Assembly (NCBI GenBank): GCA_030457025.1
Contig: JAKDSA010000016.1
Coordinates: 1 to 49,531, forward strand
DNA length: 49,531 nucleotides
From: Brevibacterium sp.
GTDB taxonomy: Bacteria; Actinomycetota; Actinomycetes; Actinomycetales; Brevibacteriaceae
Direction: 5' to 3'
The position numbers and the translations under genes are program-made. Below the pieces are notes generated by a model. That model saw nothing but the letters and a program-made list of their open reading frames with translations. It made no database searches and was not told the origin of the DNA. Of the stretch, positions 13,429 through 21,864 are shown piece by piece (positions within the stretch are counted from its first letter, which is position 1; the number at the start of each line of letters is the position of its first letter).

Positions 13429-13830
13429 GTGAGTGCTCCGGTGACAGTTCTCGATGAGCAGCCGACTAAACTGGGCCGGGTGTTCACCGTTTTCACCATC
13501 GTGCTCTATGCCGTCTCCGCCGTCCTGGCCATCTGGTCGATCGTCGAAACCATCCGCAACAGACCCGCCGGCACACTGCTGCTCGGCGCGAGTGCACTGC
13601 TTCTGCTGCTGCTCATCGTGCAGCTGGTTCTCTCGATCGCCACGTTCGGTTCGACCCACGACGTTGATCCGCTCCTGTACTTCGGCTACGTCATCACCGC
13701 GATCCTCGTCATCGCCTTGGCCGGTTTCTGGGCGTTCGCGGAACTGAGCCGATGGGGGCCCGGAGTGCTCGCAGCGGCAGGACTGACGGTGATCGTCATG
13801 ATCGAGAGATTGGACCAGATTTGGCAGTGA
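13429..13830 (+). CDS. Small four-helix membrane protein of unknown function
   Basis: 133 residues from a GTG start, with four predicted transmembrane segments at about residues 18-40, 47-70, 83-103 and 107-126. Charged residues between helices are few. No enzyme motif is visible. There is no convincing Shine-Dalgarno sequence at the GTG, so translation may be leaderless, or a GTG four codons later may be used. The last bases overlap the next gene (GTGA), so the two are translationally coupled. I do not recognise the family. Confidence 0.78.
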   Translation: MSAPVTVLDEQPTKLGRVFTVFTIVLYAVSAVLAIWSIVETIRNRPAGTLLLGASALLLLLLIVQLVLSIATFGSTHDVDPLLYFGYVITAILVIALAGFWAFAELSRWGPGVLAAAGLTVIVMIERLDQIWQ

Positions 13831-14315
13831 ACAAGCGACACGACGGTGGCGGTGCCCGCTCAGCGGCCGCCTCGGCGAAGAAGGACCGCGCCGCGAAGCG
13901 GAACCAGTCACCGTTCTCGGCGATGCACACCGGCCCGGGCCGGGCCCTGACTGCCGTCTACGGAGTCTTCGCGCTCTCGGCGACAGCACGCGCCGGTTAT
14001 CAGGTCATCCGCGAGTTCGACGTGGCTCCGGTCGCGTATTCGCTGTCCGTGATCGCCGCGGTCATCTATATCGTGGCCACAATCAGTCTGGTCATCGGCA
14101 ACCGCATCTCGCACCGAATCGCGATCGCCTCGTGCCTCATCGAGTTCGCGGGCGTCATCGTCGTCGGCGTCCTCAGCTTCACCCATCCGGAGGACTTCGC
14201 GAAGCCCTCGGTCTGGTCATCCTTCGGCAGCGGCTACGGGTTCATCCCGCTCATCCTGCCGCTGATCGGACTGTGGTGGCTTTCCCTCGTGGGACGCAGA
14301 ATCCGCACCGCCTGA
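13827..14315 (+). CDS. Small four-helix membrane protein with basic N-terminus, coupled to upstream gene
   Basis: 162 residues from GTG 13827, which overlaps the previous stop in GTGA. An in-frame upstream start at 13752 lies inside the previous gene and is unlikely. The first 35 residues are basic and Ala-rich (KKDRAAKRNQSPF), followed by four hydrophobic segments and the basic cytosolic end GRRIRTA. Hypothetical integral membrane proteins of this size are common near mnmA/ligA in Actinobacteria. No functional motif. It probably works with its partner at 13429-13830. Confidence 0.8.
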   Translation: MNKRHDGGGARSAAASAKKDRAAKRNQSPFSAMHTGPGRALTAVYGVFALSATARAGYQVIREFDVAPVAYSLSVIAAVIYIVATISLVIGNRISHRIAIASCLIEFAGVIVVGVLSFTHPEDFAKPSVWSSFGSGYGFIPLILPLIGLWWLSLVGRRIRTA

Positions 14316-14370
14316 GGCCGGCCGCCTGGGACCGCTCACTGGGGCCGCCCACCTCGGTCATGGGCAGCTG

Positions 14371-16086
14371 TCACTCGATGTGTGAGGACAGCACGTTCCA
14401 ATCGGTGGCCACGGCGCTCAGCTCATCCCCGGTCTTCATCAGCACATACGGGTGAGCGGTGTCGACCTTGACGGTGTCTCCGTCCTTGTCGTTGGTCTTC
14501 ACTGCTTCGATGGTGTCGCCGAGGTCGACCGAATAGTCACCGGGGACCTTGATCGTCAGTGTGCAGCGGACCTCGCCCATCCCGATGGCGCCGTGCTCGG
14601 TGCTCAGAGTCATCGAGGTGAAGTCGAGCTTCTCATAGGGTTTGCAGTCGACATCGACCTTGTCGAAGCCGGAGTCCTTATCGCGCAGGTCACCCAGGTA
14701 ACCCCTGAAGTCTTTGAATCCGCCCTCTTTGAGACCGTTGGCGTCCGCGCCATCGGCCTTACCATCGACGAGGAACGTCGAAACCTCGTCCGCCGTCGTC
14801 GTCATCTCTTTCCTGAATCCCTCTGGGCCGGGCTTGACTGCCCCATGCCCGTCGGCCATCAGCGTCGGCATCTGCTTGGTCGGGATGTAGGACGCGGTGC
14901 GCACGATCGGGTCGGTCGAGGCCGATTCCCGAGTCGCCAGCTGCACCTGCGTGAGTTTCTCGTCTCCCTTGGTGGTGCCGAAGGCGTAGAACCACATCGG
15001 GTACTCGGTGAAGCTCGGACTGCCGGCGATGACCTCACTGAAGTTCGGGGCCCGCAGCTTCTGCTTCGCCTTCTTCGCGATCTGAATCTGTGCTCGGGTC
15101 CGTTCGATCAGAGGCTCGCCCTGGATGGTCTCGAGGTCGGTGCCCCCGTCGTCGAGGATCTTATCGAGTGACTCGGTGTACCCGGTCATGAAATCCCCGG
15201 CATCGCCCGGGCGCATCGCCGTCCGCTCATATGGAGTGATGTCGGGACTGTCCGGCTGCGCGACAGGCACCGCGTTGCACCCGCTCAAGGCCAGACCGGA
15301 CGTCAGCGTCACGGCCGTGACCGTGCGCAGAGATCGTCTCCCGCTCGTCCGCCGAGGTGGCTGTGCCTTCGCACGCTCACTGCTCTTCACGAGGCGAGAG
15401 CTCCTCACTCGGCCGGTATTCGTCCCCGCGTCATCTGCACCGGCTCCGCCGCCAGGGCCGGGGCCTGGGCCCGAGCCACGGCCGGCATCGCGGGCCACCG
15501 CCGTCTTCTTCTCGGGTCGGATGCGAGCGTTGAACCAGCGCAGGAAGAAGTAGGCTGCAAATCCGGCCAAGATGATGCCCACGCCGATGCCGATCAAACT
15601 CAGGGCCAGGACTCCTTCGACACGCATCTTCAACGACACCGAGGTTCCATCAAGATTCTCTCCCTCGTTCGCGGCGGAGATGACGAGCACCTGCGGATCG
15701 GCGTCGAGGTCGAAGGTCTTCGCCACCTTCTCCCCCGTATCCTGGCTGATCCACCAGTCCCTGTCCGTGATCGTCGTCTCCGGAGCGGAGTCGCCGGGGA
15801 TGAACCGGTGGTCGACATTGTTAGGGAACTCGACGTTGCTGATCTGCTCCTGCGCCACCCCATCGAGGATGCTGTCTGTGTCGACACCGTTGGCGGTGCC
15901 GACGAACAGCTCCTTGCCCTCCGAGTTGCTTGCCTCGACGGTCACATCGGTGCCCGAATAGGGAACGATCGCCTCGTCGAGGACCACGGCGTAGGCGCCG
16001 TCCTTGACTGTGAAGGCATCGGTCTCGGTCACCTCGTCGGTGCCGACGACGGACAGAGCGGAGACAACCAGTACTGCCACGATCAC
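14371..16086 (-). CDS. Two-part membrane/lipoprotein-like protein with an internal lipobox
   Basis: 571 residues from GTG 16086, the first conventional start. Layout: N-terminal hydrophobic anchor, extracellular domain about 20-155, transmembrane helix 157-183, cytosolic Gly/Pro/Arg linker 184-254, then a lipoprotein-type signal (basic RRTSGRRSLR, hydrophobic run, lipobox LALSGC ending at C270), then a soluble domain of 300 residues. The reading frame is open upstream and would complete the anchor (IQRIRLTTAILFALAA) if a CTG at 16137, overlapping the YbbN-like stop as CTGA, were the true start. The product at 17251-18870 shares this plan. No known family recognised. Confidence 0.8.
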   Translation of the reverse strand: MIVAVLVVSALSVVGTDEVTETDAFTVKDGAYAVVLDEAIVPYSGTDVTVEASNSEGKELFVGTANGVDTDSILDGVAQEQISNVEFPNNVDHRFIPGDSAPETTITDRDWWISQDTGEKVAKTFDLDADPQVLVISAANEGENLDGTSVSLKMRVEGVLALSLIGIGVGIILAGFAAYFFLRWFNARIRPEKKTAVARDAGRGSGPGPGPGGGAGADDAGTNTGRVRSSRLVKSSERAKAQPPRRTSGRRSLRTVTAVTLTSGLALSGCNAVPVAQPDSPDITPYERTAMRPGDAGDFMTGYTESLDKILDDGGTDLETIQGEPLIERTRAQIQIAKKAKQKLRAPNFSEVIAGSPSFTEYPMWFYAFGTTKGDEKLTQVQLATRESASTDPIVRTASYIPTKQMPTLMADGHGAVKPGPEGFRKEMTTTADEVSTFLVDGKADGADANGLKEGGFKDFRGYLGDLRDKDSGFDKVDVDCKPYEKLDFTSMTLSTEHGAIGMGEVRCTLTIKVPGDYSVDLGDTIEAVKTNDKDGDTVKVDTAHPYVLMKTGDELSAVATDWNVLSSHIE

Positions 16087-16133
16087 TGCTGCGAGCGCGA
16101 ACAGAATGGCTGTGGTGAGACGGATTCTCTGGA

Positions 16134-17084
16134 TCAGAACAAGGCCCTCATCAATGCTGTGCGTGCCTTGGTCACGGCCGGATCATCCGCGCCCAGGACT
16201 TCGAAGAGCTCGAGAACCCGCAGCCGCAGTGCTTCCTTCTCATCGCCCGCGCTGACGCGGATCAGTGAGATCAGCCGGGTGAAGGCGCTGCTCGGGTTGC
16301 CTCCCACGACCTCTGCGTCGGCGGCGGCCTTGGCCGCCTCGACGTCCTTCGGGTTCGCATCGGCGGCCGCGATGAGCTGCTGCGGATCAGCGTCGATGAG
16401 GCGACGCCCCAGGCCCGCTCGCGCCAGACCGAATTTGGCTTCCTCGTCGGCAGGAGATGCTGCCAGAGCGGCCTTGAACGCAGATTCGGCAGTGTCGAAG
16501 TCTCCACGGCTCAGAGCCTCTTCGGCCTCCGGGTGGGCAGGTCCGGCCGGTTCCTGCTCAGCACCGGCGACGACGGCATGACCGGTCACGCCGTTCTCGC
16601 CGGCGAGCTTGAGCAGCTCGTCGAAGTAGGCCTTCACCTGCTGTTCGGGCAGTGCGCTCTGGAACAGAGGCACGGGCTGGCCCTTGACGATGGCAATGAC
16701 ATTCGGAATCGACTCGACGCCGAAGGCCTGCTGCAGTCGCGGGTTGGCGTCGACGTCGACCTTTGCCAGGACCAGTCGGCCTCCGAAGGATTCGACGACG
16801 CGTTCGACGATCGGTGAGAGCGCCTTGCCCGGTTCGCTCCAGTCCGCCCACAGGTCGATGACGACGGGAACCCGGTCCGAGATCGCGACGACGTCGTTGA
16901 AGCTGGCCTCGTCGACGTCGAAGGTCAGCGACGGCACTGTCACCGCGTTCGGGTCCGCAGCGCCTCCGGCCGCCTGTCCCGGTCCGCCGGCTTGCTCTTC
17001 GTGGGGCAGGTTCTTGCTGCGTACCGCGGACAGATCGAGTCCTTGGTTGGGCTGCGTGTTGTCCTGCGAGGGATCCATTGACAC
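16134..17084 (-). CDS. Thioredoxin-fold/TPR co-chaperone, CnoX/YbbN-like, without redox cysteines
   Basis: 316 residues: a low-complexity N-terminus, a thioredoxin domain at about 50-165, then TPR-like helices to the end (GDFDTAESAFKAALAASPAD). Where thioredoxins have WCGPC this protein has WSEPG (82-86), so both redox cysteines are absent and it cannot act as an oxidoreductase. E. coli YbbN (CnoX) passes clients to GroEL and DnaK; a holdase or adaptor role is inferred here. GTG 17084 has AAAGGAGA five bases upstream; an ATG two codons on is the alternative. It lies between two similarly built membrane proteins on the same strand. Confidence 0.9.
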   Translation of the reverse strand: MSMDPSQDNTQPNQGLDLSAVRSKNLPHEEQAGGPGQAAGGAADPNAVTVPSLTFDVDEASFNDVVAISDRVPVVIDLWADWSEPGKALSPIVERVVESFGGRLVLAKVDVDANPRLQQAFGVESIPNVIAIVKGQPVPLFQSALPEQQVKAYFDELLKLAGENGVTGHAVVAGAEQEPAGPAHPEAEEALSRGDFDTAESAFKAALAASPADEEAKFGLARAGLGRRLIDADPQQLIAAADANPKDVEAAKAAADAEVVGGNPSSAFTRLISLIRVSAGDEKEALRLRVLELFEVLGADDPAVTKARTALMRALF

Positions 17085-17250
17085 GTGGTCTCCTTTGTTG
17101 CGGGAAGTGCGAACTCGTACAGTGCATCTTCGTCGGGAGCTCTGCCGTTCAGACGGGGCTCATGACATACAGCTTAGAACGTATCAACATCGTCGGTCCT
17201 GCGACTATTTCAGTGACGGCCAGTCCACGTTCGGGTTATTCCGGTTCGGA

Positions 17251-18870
17251 CTATTCCAGTTCGACACCGCTGAGTGTCTCCAGTCCGCCGAGCAGGCGCA
17301 TCTTGCCGTCCTTGGGCACCAGGAACGTCAGCACCTGAGTCGTCTTCGTCGTCACCGACTTCTGCGTGCTGTCAGAACCTGTCAGCTCCTTCTGCGGTGT
17401 GGACAGGTTCAGAGTTCCGGTGCGGCCATCGACGGATTCCGGAGAGATCGTGGACTCGGCCTCGATGACTCCGGTGACGATTGCGGCATCGCCTGCAGTT
17501 CCCTGCGCGACGATCTCCTTGCCCGGCGTGTACTTGTACTCGACCTCGGCCTTGCCCTCTTCTGCACTCTTCTTCTGCGCCTTCTGGTTCTTCCAGATCG
17601 ACTTCGAGAAGTCATCGGATTCGAACGTCTTCGCTTCCTTCGAGTCCTTGCCTGAGCCCAGCGCCTTGGCGTAGTCGGAGATGGCCTTCTCCGGCGTCAC
17701 GACGTAGTCCTTGGTCTTGGGATCAAGCAGCGCTGAGCCCTTCCTCGCGTCGGGGATCTCCGGCAGTTCGGTGCCCGGGACCAGCTGGGTCTGCGACCAC
17801 AGCTTGTAGTCTGCACGCGGATCTTCCTGAGTCAGGACGAGGAGCTGGGTGTCATCGCCCGCCGAGGTGATGAGGCTGGTCATCCGTGGCCAGCTGTCGG
17901 TGGCCGCGGTGTAGTTGACCGTGATCTTCTCACTGGCCACGGCCGGCGGAAGCTTGTGCTTCTTGATCTCCTTCTTCACCTTGTAGGCGTCCTCGCGCTG
18001 CTGCAGCGCAGGTCCGGTGGCACGCTTCTTCAGCTCGGACGCGTCGGTGTCCTCGTCCGCGGTCTTGATGCCCTGGGCCACGGAGTCGAGGATCCGTTTG
18101 GCCTGATCACCGTTGACTCCGGCGGCGGCTGAGCTCGGGGCCTCTGAGGGTTCCGGTTTGGGCAGTTCCTCGGGCCCGCAGGCGCTGAGGGCCAGGACGG
18201 GAACGATCGCGAAGGCGGTTCCGTACTCCGCCAGCTTGCGGCGACGTTCCTGGCGGGCCCGGCGCCGGTTCTTCTCCTTCTTCGCGCTGCTGCGGTTGAA
18301 GAAGAGAACGACGATGCCGCCGATGAACAGGGCGCCGCCGATGACCATCAGCGGAATGGCCCAGGGGGTCTCGGCATGGCTGGGCCAGGAGATGGTGACG
18401 GTCTTGACGTCGCCGGGCTCACCGCTGCCGGCGATGAGGAAGGCTGTCCGGTTCGCGTCATCGGTCCAGTCGAGGCTGACCTCGTCGGTTCCGGTGACTT
18501 CGGACGTCCAGAGGTCGGCGCCGGCCGGGTTGGGAACTTCGGCCTTGCCGTCCTGGGACTTCACGGTCAGTCCGCCTTCGGTGGCCAGGCCGGTCACCCG
18601 CGCAGACGCGGAGTTTCCGACCCAGGCGTCGACGTTCTCGACCGGAGCCTGGGCGATCGTGAGTTCGCCCGATCCCTCGACCTCGAGAGTCGCGGGGGTT
18701 TCGTAGAGATTGAGCATTCCAGGGTCGACAACGACGGCCGGTGCTTCTGCATCGATCTGCGTGGTGGCAGTGATCTGGTCGTCCGGGGCCCACAGGGTCT
18801 TCTGCAGAATTCCGAGGCCTCCGACAACGACACCCACCACCATGAGAATCACAGCAAGTGTGTAGCGCAC
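17251..18870 (-). CDS. Two-part membrane/lipoprotein-like protein with internal lipobox
   Basis: 539 residues from a GTG preceded by GGGAAAGG. Layout: signal anchor 5-24, extracellular domain 28-168, transmembrane helix 171-191, strongly basic stretch 192-212, short hydrophobic run ending in LALSAC (C231), then a 300-residue Lys/Glu/Ser-rich soluble domain. The plan mirrors the product at 14371-16086, but sequence identity looks low. The basic run, hydrophobic run and lipobox would be a lipoprotein signal if N-terminal. It lies leftward and upstream of the YbbN-like gene with a 166-bp gap, and has repeated GACAGTCC motifs in its upstream region. Function unknown. Confidence 0.82.
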   Translation of the reverse strand: MRYTLAVILMVVGVVVGGLGILQKTLWAPDDQITATTQIDAEAPAVVVDPGMLNLYETPATLEVEGSGELTIAQAPVENVDAWVGNSASARVTGLATEGGLTVKSQDGKAEVPNPAGADLWTSEVTGTDEVSLDWTDDANRTAFLIAGSGEPGDVKTVTISWPSHAETPWAIPLMVIGGALFIGGIVVLFFNRSSAKKEKNRRRARQERRRKLAEYGTAFAIVPVLALSACGPEELPKPEPSEAPSSAAAGVNGDQAKRILDSVAQGIKTADEDTDASELKKRATGPALQQREDAYKVKKEIKKHKLPPAVASEKITVNYTAATDSWPRMTSLITSAGDDTQLLVLTQEDPRADYKLWSQTQLVPGTELPEIPDARKGSALLDPKTKDYVVTPEKAISDYAKALGSGKDSKEAKTFESDDFSKSIWKNQKAQKKSAEEGKAEVEYKYTPGKEIVAQGTAGDAAIVTGVIEAESTISPESVDGRTGTLNLSTPQKELTGSDSTQKSVTTKTTQVLTFLVPKDGKMRLLGGLETLSGVELE

Positions 18871-18912
18871 GTACGAACCTTTCCCTCAGCAAATCTTCGT
18901 CTCGACCCCGGT

Positions 18913-18951
18913 GGACTGTCTGGACAGTCCTATCGAACCGTGGGACAGTCC
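18913..18951. promoter_or_regulatory. Inverted and direct GACAGTCC repeats
   Basis: GGACTGTC (18913-18920), then after TG its complement GACAGTCC (18923-18930), and a further GACAGTCC (18944-18951) exactly 21 bp on, two helical turns away. The cluster is 43 bp upstream of the leftward gene starting at 18870. Three copies of one 8-mer in this arrangement suggest an operator; the binding protein is unknown. Confidence 0.5.
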
Positions 18952-19048
18952 AAGTTTAAGTCACTGCGCGCATATTGCTTTTGTGCGTGTACTCAGCGTG
19001 TGTCGGTGCACACAGCCAGGGGAAATGCTCAGCACCGCCCCTCTGCCT

Positions 19049-19061
19049 TAAGCTGGATCCG
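19049..19061 (+). promoter_or_regulatory. Probable leaderless promoter of orn
   Basis: TGCCTTAAGCT precedes the gene; the -10-like TAAGCT ends six bases before GTG 19061, and no Shine-Dalgarno sequence is present. Transcription would start at or next to the initiation codon. The same nine bases TGCCTTAAG occur in the same position before the deaminase gene at 39210. Confidence 0.45.
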
Positions 19062-19666
19062 TGAGCAACGACAAAATAGTGTGGATCGACTGTGAGATGA
19101 CCGGCCTCGACGAAGTCAGGGATGAGCTCGTCGAAGTGGCGGCTGTCATCACCGACTTCGACCTCAACCCCCTCGACCAGGGCATCGACGTCGTCATCAA
19201 ACCCTCCGCTGCGGCGTTGGAGAACATGAACGACTTCGTCACCCAGATGCACACGAGTTCGGGACTGATCACCGAACTCGATGCCGGCACGACGGTCGCC
19301 GAGGCGCAGACGCAAGTTCTCGAGTACATCAAGCAGCATGTCCCGGAGTCGGGCAAGGCACCCCTGGGCGGCAACTCGGTGGGCACCGACAAGGTGTTCC
19401 TGACGAAGCAGATGCCCGAGCTCGTCGATCACCTCCACTATCGGATCATCGATGTGTCCTCGATCAAGGAACTGAGCAAGCAGTGGTTCCCCCGCGCCTA
19501 CTTCCAGTCCCCGGAGAAGCACGGCGGCCACCGCGCACTCGGCGACATCCTCGATTCGATCATGGAGCTCAAGTACTACCGCAGGGCCGTGTTCTCCGCC
19601 GAAGGGCCGAGCTCCGAAGAGGCGAAGTCCATCGCCGCAGAGGTGGGCGCCAGCATCTCCCGCTGA
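19061..19666 (+). CDS. orn: Oligoribonuclease
   Basis: A cytosolic 3'-5' exoribonuclease of the DEDDh family that finishes RNA decay by degrading di- and short oligoribonucleotides, including pGpG. 201 residues. Motifs: WIDCEMTGLD (Exo I), NSVGTDKVFL (Exo II), and HRALGDILDSI with the catalytic His and Asp (Exo III). Start GTG 19061 directly gives the canonical SNDKIVWIDCEMTGL N-terminus. The gene stands alone on the plus strand, divergent from the membrane protein at 18870. Confidence 0.97.
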   Translation: MSNDKIVWIDCEMTGLDEVRDELVEVAAVITDFDLNPLDQGIDVVIKPSAAALENMNDFVTQMHTSSGLITELDAGTTVAEAQTQVLEYIKQHVPESGKAPLGGNSVGTDKVFLTKQMPELVDHLHYRIIDVSSIKELSKQWFPRAYFQSPEKHGGHRALGDILDSIMELKYYRRAVFSAEGPSSEEAKSIAAEVGASISR

Positions 19667-19727
19667 GGCCAACACAGCGCCGAGCGACTGATCTTTCGAC
19701 TTGAGATTCATTCGCCCGATTTCACAC

Positions 19728-19753
19728 TCATGTGACATGATGATTTCATCATG
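19728..19753. promoter_or_regulatory. Overlapping palindromes over the arsR-family start codon
   Basis: TCATGTGACATGA (19728-19740, 6-bp arms) and CATGATGATTTCATCATG (19736-19753, 8-bp arms around TT) share five bases. The second includes ATG 19751-19753. ArsR proteins bind imperfect 12-2-12 type palindromes near their own promoter, so these are good autoregulatory operator candidates. A -10-like GATGAT (19739-19744) lies six bases before the ATG, with no ribosome-binding site. Confidence 0.6.
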
Positions 19754-20152
19754 TCGTTAAGTCATCTGCAACGCCCCCTCTACGAGGTCAAGGCGAATCT
19801 GTTCAAGGGCCTGGCCCACCCCTACCGGATTCGAATCCTCGAACTCCTCGCCGGAGCATCGGAGGTCAGCGTCACCGATCTGCAGGCCGAGACGGAGCTC
19901 GAGCCCTCCCACCTGTCGCAGCACCTGTCGGTTCTGCGCCGACACCGCCTGGTCGTGTCCGAGCGTCGGGCCAGCCATGTCTACTATCGTCTGGCCGATC
20001 GGCGCACAGCCGAGCTGCTCTCGGTGGCCAGGTCGCTGCTGCTGTCCATGCTCGAAGACGACGAGTCTCGTCTGGCCGAGGCGCAGACCCTGCCGCAGAT
20101 CCCCGCCAGCGCGAGGGGCAGCGGAAGCACGACGAACAGTTCCGCACCATGA
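19751..20152 (+). CDS. ArsR-family winged-helix regulator
   Basis: 133 residues with one ArsR winged helix-turn-helix at about 12-95 (LAHPYRIRILELLAG, LEPSHLSQHLSVLRRHRLV, RRASHVYYRLAD). The classical metal-binding ELCVCDL motif is replaced by EVSVTDL, with no cysteine anywhere, so it is not a standard arsenic or zinc sensor. It overlaps the SulP transporter start by 4 bp, forming a two-gene operon; control of that transporter and of itself is the natural inference. The effector might be an anion or a redox signal. Confidence 0.92.
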   Translation: MSLSHLQRPLYEVKANLFKGLAHPYRIRILELLAGASEVSVTDLQAETELEPSHLSQHLSVLRRHRLVVSERRASHVYYRLADRRTAELLSVARSLLLSMLEDDESRLAEAQTLPQIPASARGSGSTTNSSAP

Positions 20153-21840
20153 GCCCCACCGCTGCCACCTCGGCGGTCTGGGGCAATGCCCTGCGACGCA
20201 CGCGCTCGCTGCTGCCGGGAGTCTCCGACTACAGCGAAACCCGACGGTCATGGTCGAAGGACCTCATCGCCGGCGTCACCGTCGGCATCGTCGCACTGCC
20301 ACTGGCGCTCGGCTTCGGCGTGAGTTCGGGGCTCACCGCAGAACAGGGCCTGATCACAGCGATCGTGGCGGGACTGCTCGCGGCAGTCTTCGGCGGTTCT
20401 CACGTGCAGATCTCGGGACCAACCGGTGCCATGGCCGTCGTGCTCGTACCCATCGTCGCCAGTCAGGGCCCCGAAGCCGTGGTGACGGTGACGCTCATCG
20501 CCGGAATCATCGTTGTCGCGGCCGGCCTTCTGCGCCTGGGCCGTGCAGTCTCCTTCATCCCGTGGCCCGTCATCGAGGGATTCACCTTGGGCATCGCGGC
20601 GATCATCTTCCTGCAGCAGGTTCCGTTCGTCACGACGCCGAACGAGTCGTCACCCGGTGAGCACAGCACCAACGCGCTCGTTGCCGCCGCCCAGCTCATC
20701 GCCGAAGCCGATTGGTCCTATCTCCCCTACTCCGCCACGGCAGTCGCGATCATCGTTGCGTGCATGGTCGCGGCTCCGAAGATCCACGCCTCGATCCCGG
20801 GATCACTCGTCGGAATCGTCATCGTCACGGTGCTCGCCGCAATCGTGGAGAACCCGCTGGCCACCATCGGTTCGATCCCCCGTTCACTGCCGCTGCCGTC
20901 CATCCCGGCCATCGACCTCGGCATGATCGGCGGACTTCTGCCGGCCGCGGCCACGATCGCAGCTCTCGCGGCCATCGAATCGCTGCTCTCTGCACGCGTG
21001 GCCTCCTCAATGTCCGATTCCGGCGCCTACCGCCCCGATCGGGAACTCGTCGGCCAAGGAATCGCCTCCATCGGCTCCTCGCTCTTCGGCGGTATGCCCG
21101 CCACAGGTGCGATCGCCCGAACCTCGGTCAACATCCGCGCCGGTGGTCGCACCAGACTGGCATCGATCGTCCACGCCCTTGTCCTGTTGGCGATCGTGCT
21201 CGCGGCAGCCGCGCCGGTCGGGCGAATTCCGCTCGCGGCTCTCGGCGGGGTCCTCTTCGTCACAGCGATCAGGATGGTCCACCTCACGACCGTGAGGGCG
21301 ATCATGCGCTCGACCCGTTCGGATGCGTTCGGCTTCCTCATCACGGCGCTGATCACGATCTCCTTCGATCTCATCATCGCCGTCGGAATCGGGATGGTCG
21401 TGGCCGCGGCCTTCGCCCTGCGCAATCTCTCCCGCTCGACCGGAGTCACGATCGAGGAGGTCACCGCCGCGGAGGACTCACATCCCGGCGACGACTCGAT
21501 CACGATCGTGCGCTTCGACGGGCCCCTGTTCTTCGCCTCCTCCGACCGGATCTTCGACGAAGTCACAGAACTCGACGGAATCCTCGTGGTGATCCTGCGG
21601 ATGTCCCAGCTCGAGCTCGTCGACGCCTCCGGTGCGCGCATCCTCACCGAAGTGGTCCACACCCTCGAACGTCGCGGAATCACGGTCCTCATCAAGGGAG
21701 TCAAGGACTCCCACGTCGACCTGTTCCGCCACGTCGGGGTGCTCGGTGCGCTCAGGGACAACAGGCATCTCTTCGATGACCTGCCCAGCGCGATCGAGCA
21801 TGCCCGCTCTCACGTCGAACGGGCATCAACCCCAGGCTGA
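20149..21840 (+). CDS. SulP-family inorganic anion transporter with STAS domain
   Basis: 563 residues. The membrane part, to about residue 430, has the SulP repeat fold with GISSG- and GPTGAM-like motifs (GVSSGLTAEQGLITAIVAG, SGPTGAMAVVL) and the signature-like FGGMPATGAIARTSVN. A cytosolic STAS domain follows (440-555: LELVDASGARILTEV). Members move sulfate, bicarbonate or other anions by symport or exchange; the anion is not evident here. It is translationally coupled to the ArsR-family gene. Confidence 0.93.
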   Translation: MSPTAATSAVWGNALRRTRSLLPGVSDYSETRRSWSKDLIAGVTVGIVALPLALGFGVSSGLTAEQGLITAIVAGLLAAVFGGSHVQISGPTGAMAVVLVPIVASQGPEAVVTVTLIAGIIVVAAGLLRLGRAVSFIPWPVIEGFTLGIAAIIFLQQVPFVTTPNESSPGEHSTNALVAAAQLIAEADWSYLPYSATAVAIIVACMVAAPKIHASIPGSLVGIVIVTVLAAIVENPLATIGSIPRSLPLPSIPAIDLGMIGGLLPAAATIAALAAIESLLSARVASSMSDSGAYRPDRELVGQGIASIGSSLFGGMPATGAIARTSVNIRAGGRTRLASIVHALVLLAIVLAAAAPVGRIPLAALGGVLFVTAIRMVHLTTVRAIMRSTRSDAFGFLITALITISFDLIIAVGIGMVVAAAFALRNLSRSTGVTIEEVTAAEDSHPGDDSITIVRFDGPLFFASSDRIFDEVTELDGILVVILRMSQLELVDASGARILTEVVHTLERRGITVLIKGVKDSHVDLFRHVGVLGALRDNRHLFDDLPSAIEHARSHVERASTPG

Positions 21841-21864
21841 GCGAACCGCTCAGCTGGCTTTCTT
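21836..21864 (+). terminator. Probable terminator between convergent genes
   Basis: GCTGAGC (21836-21842), five-base loop, GCTCAGC (21848-21854), with three more pairs below a bulge, then the T-rich CTTTCTT. It overlaps the end of both convergent genes (SulP and SCO6745-type), a compact shared 3' end. Confidence 0.5.
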
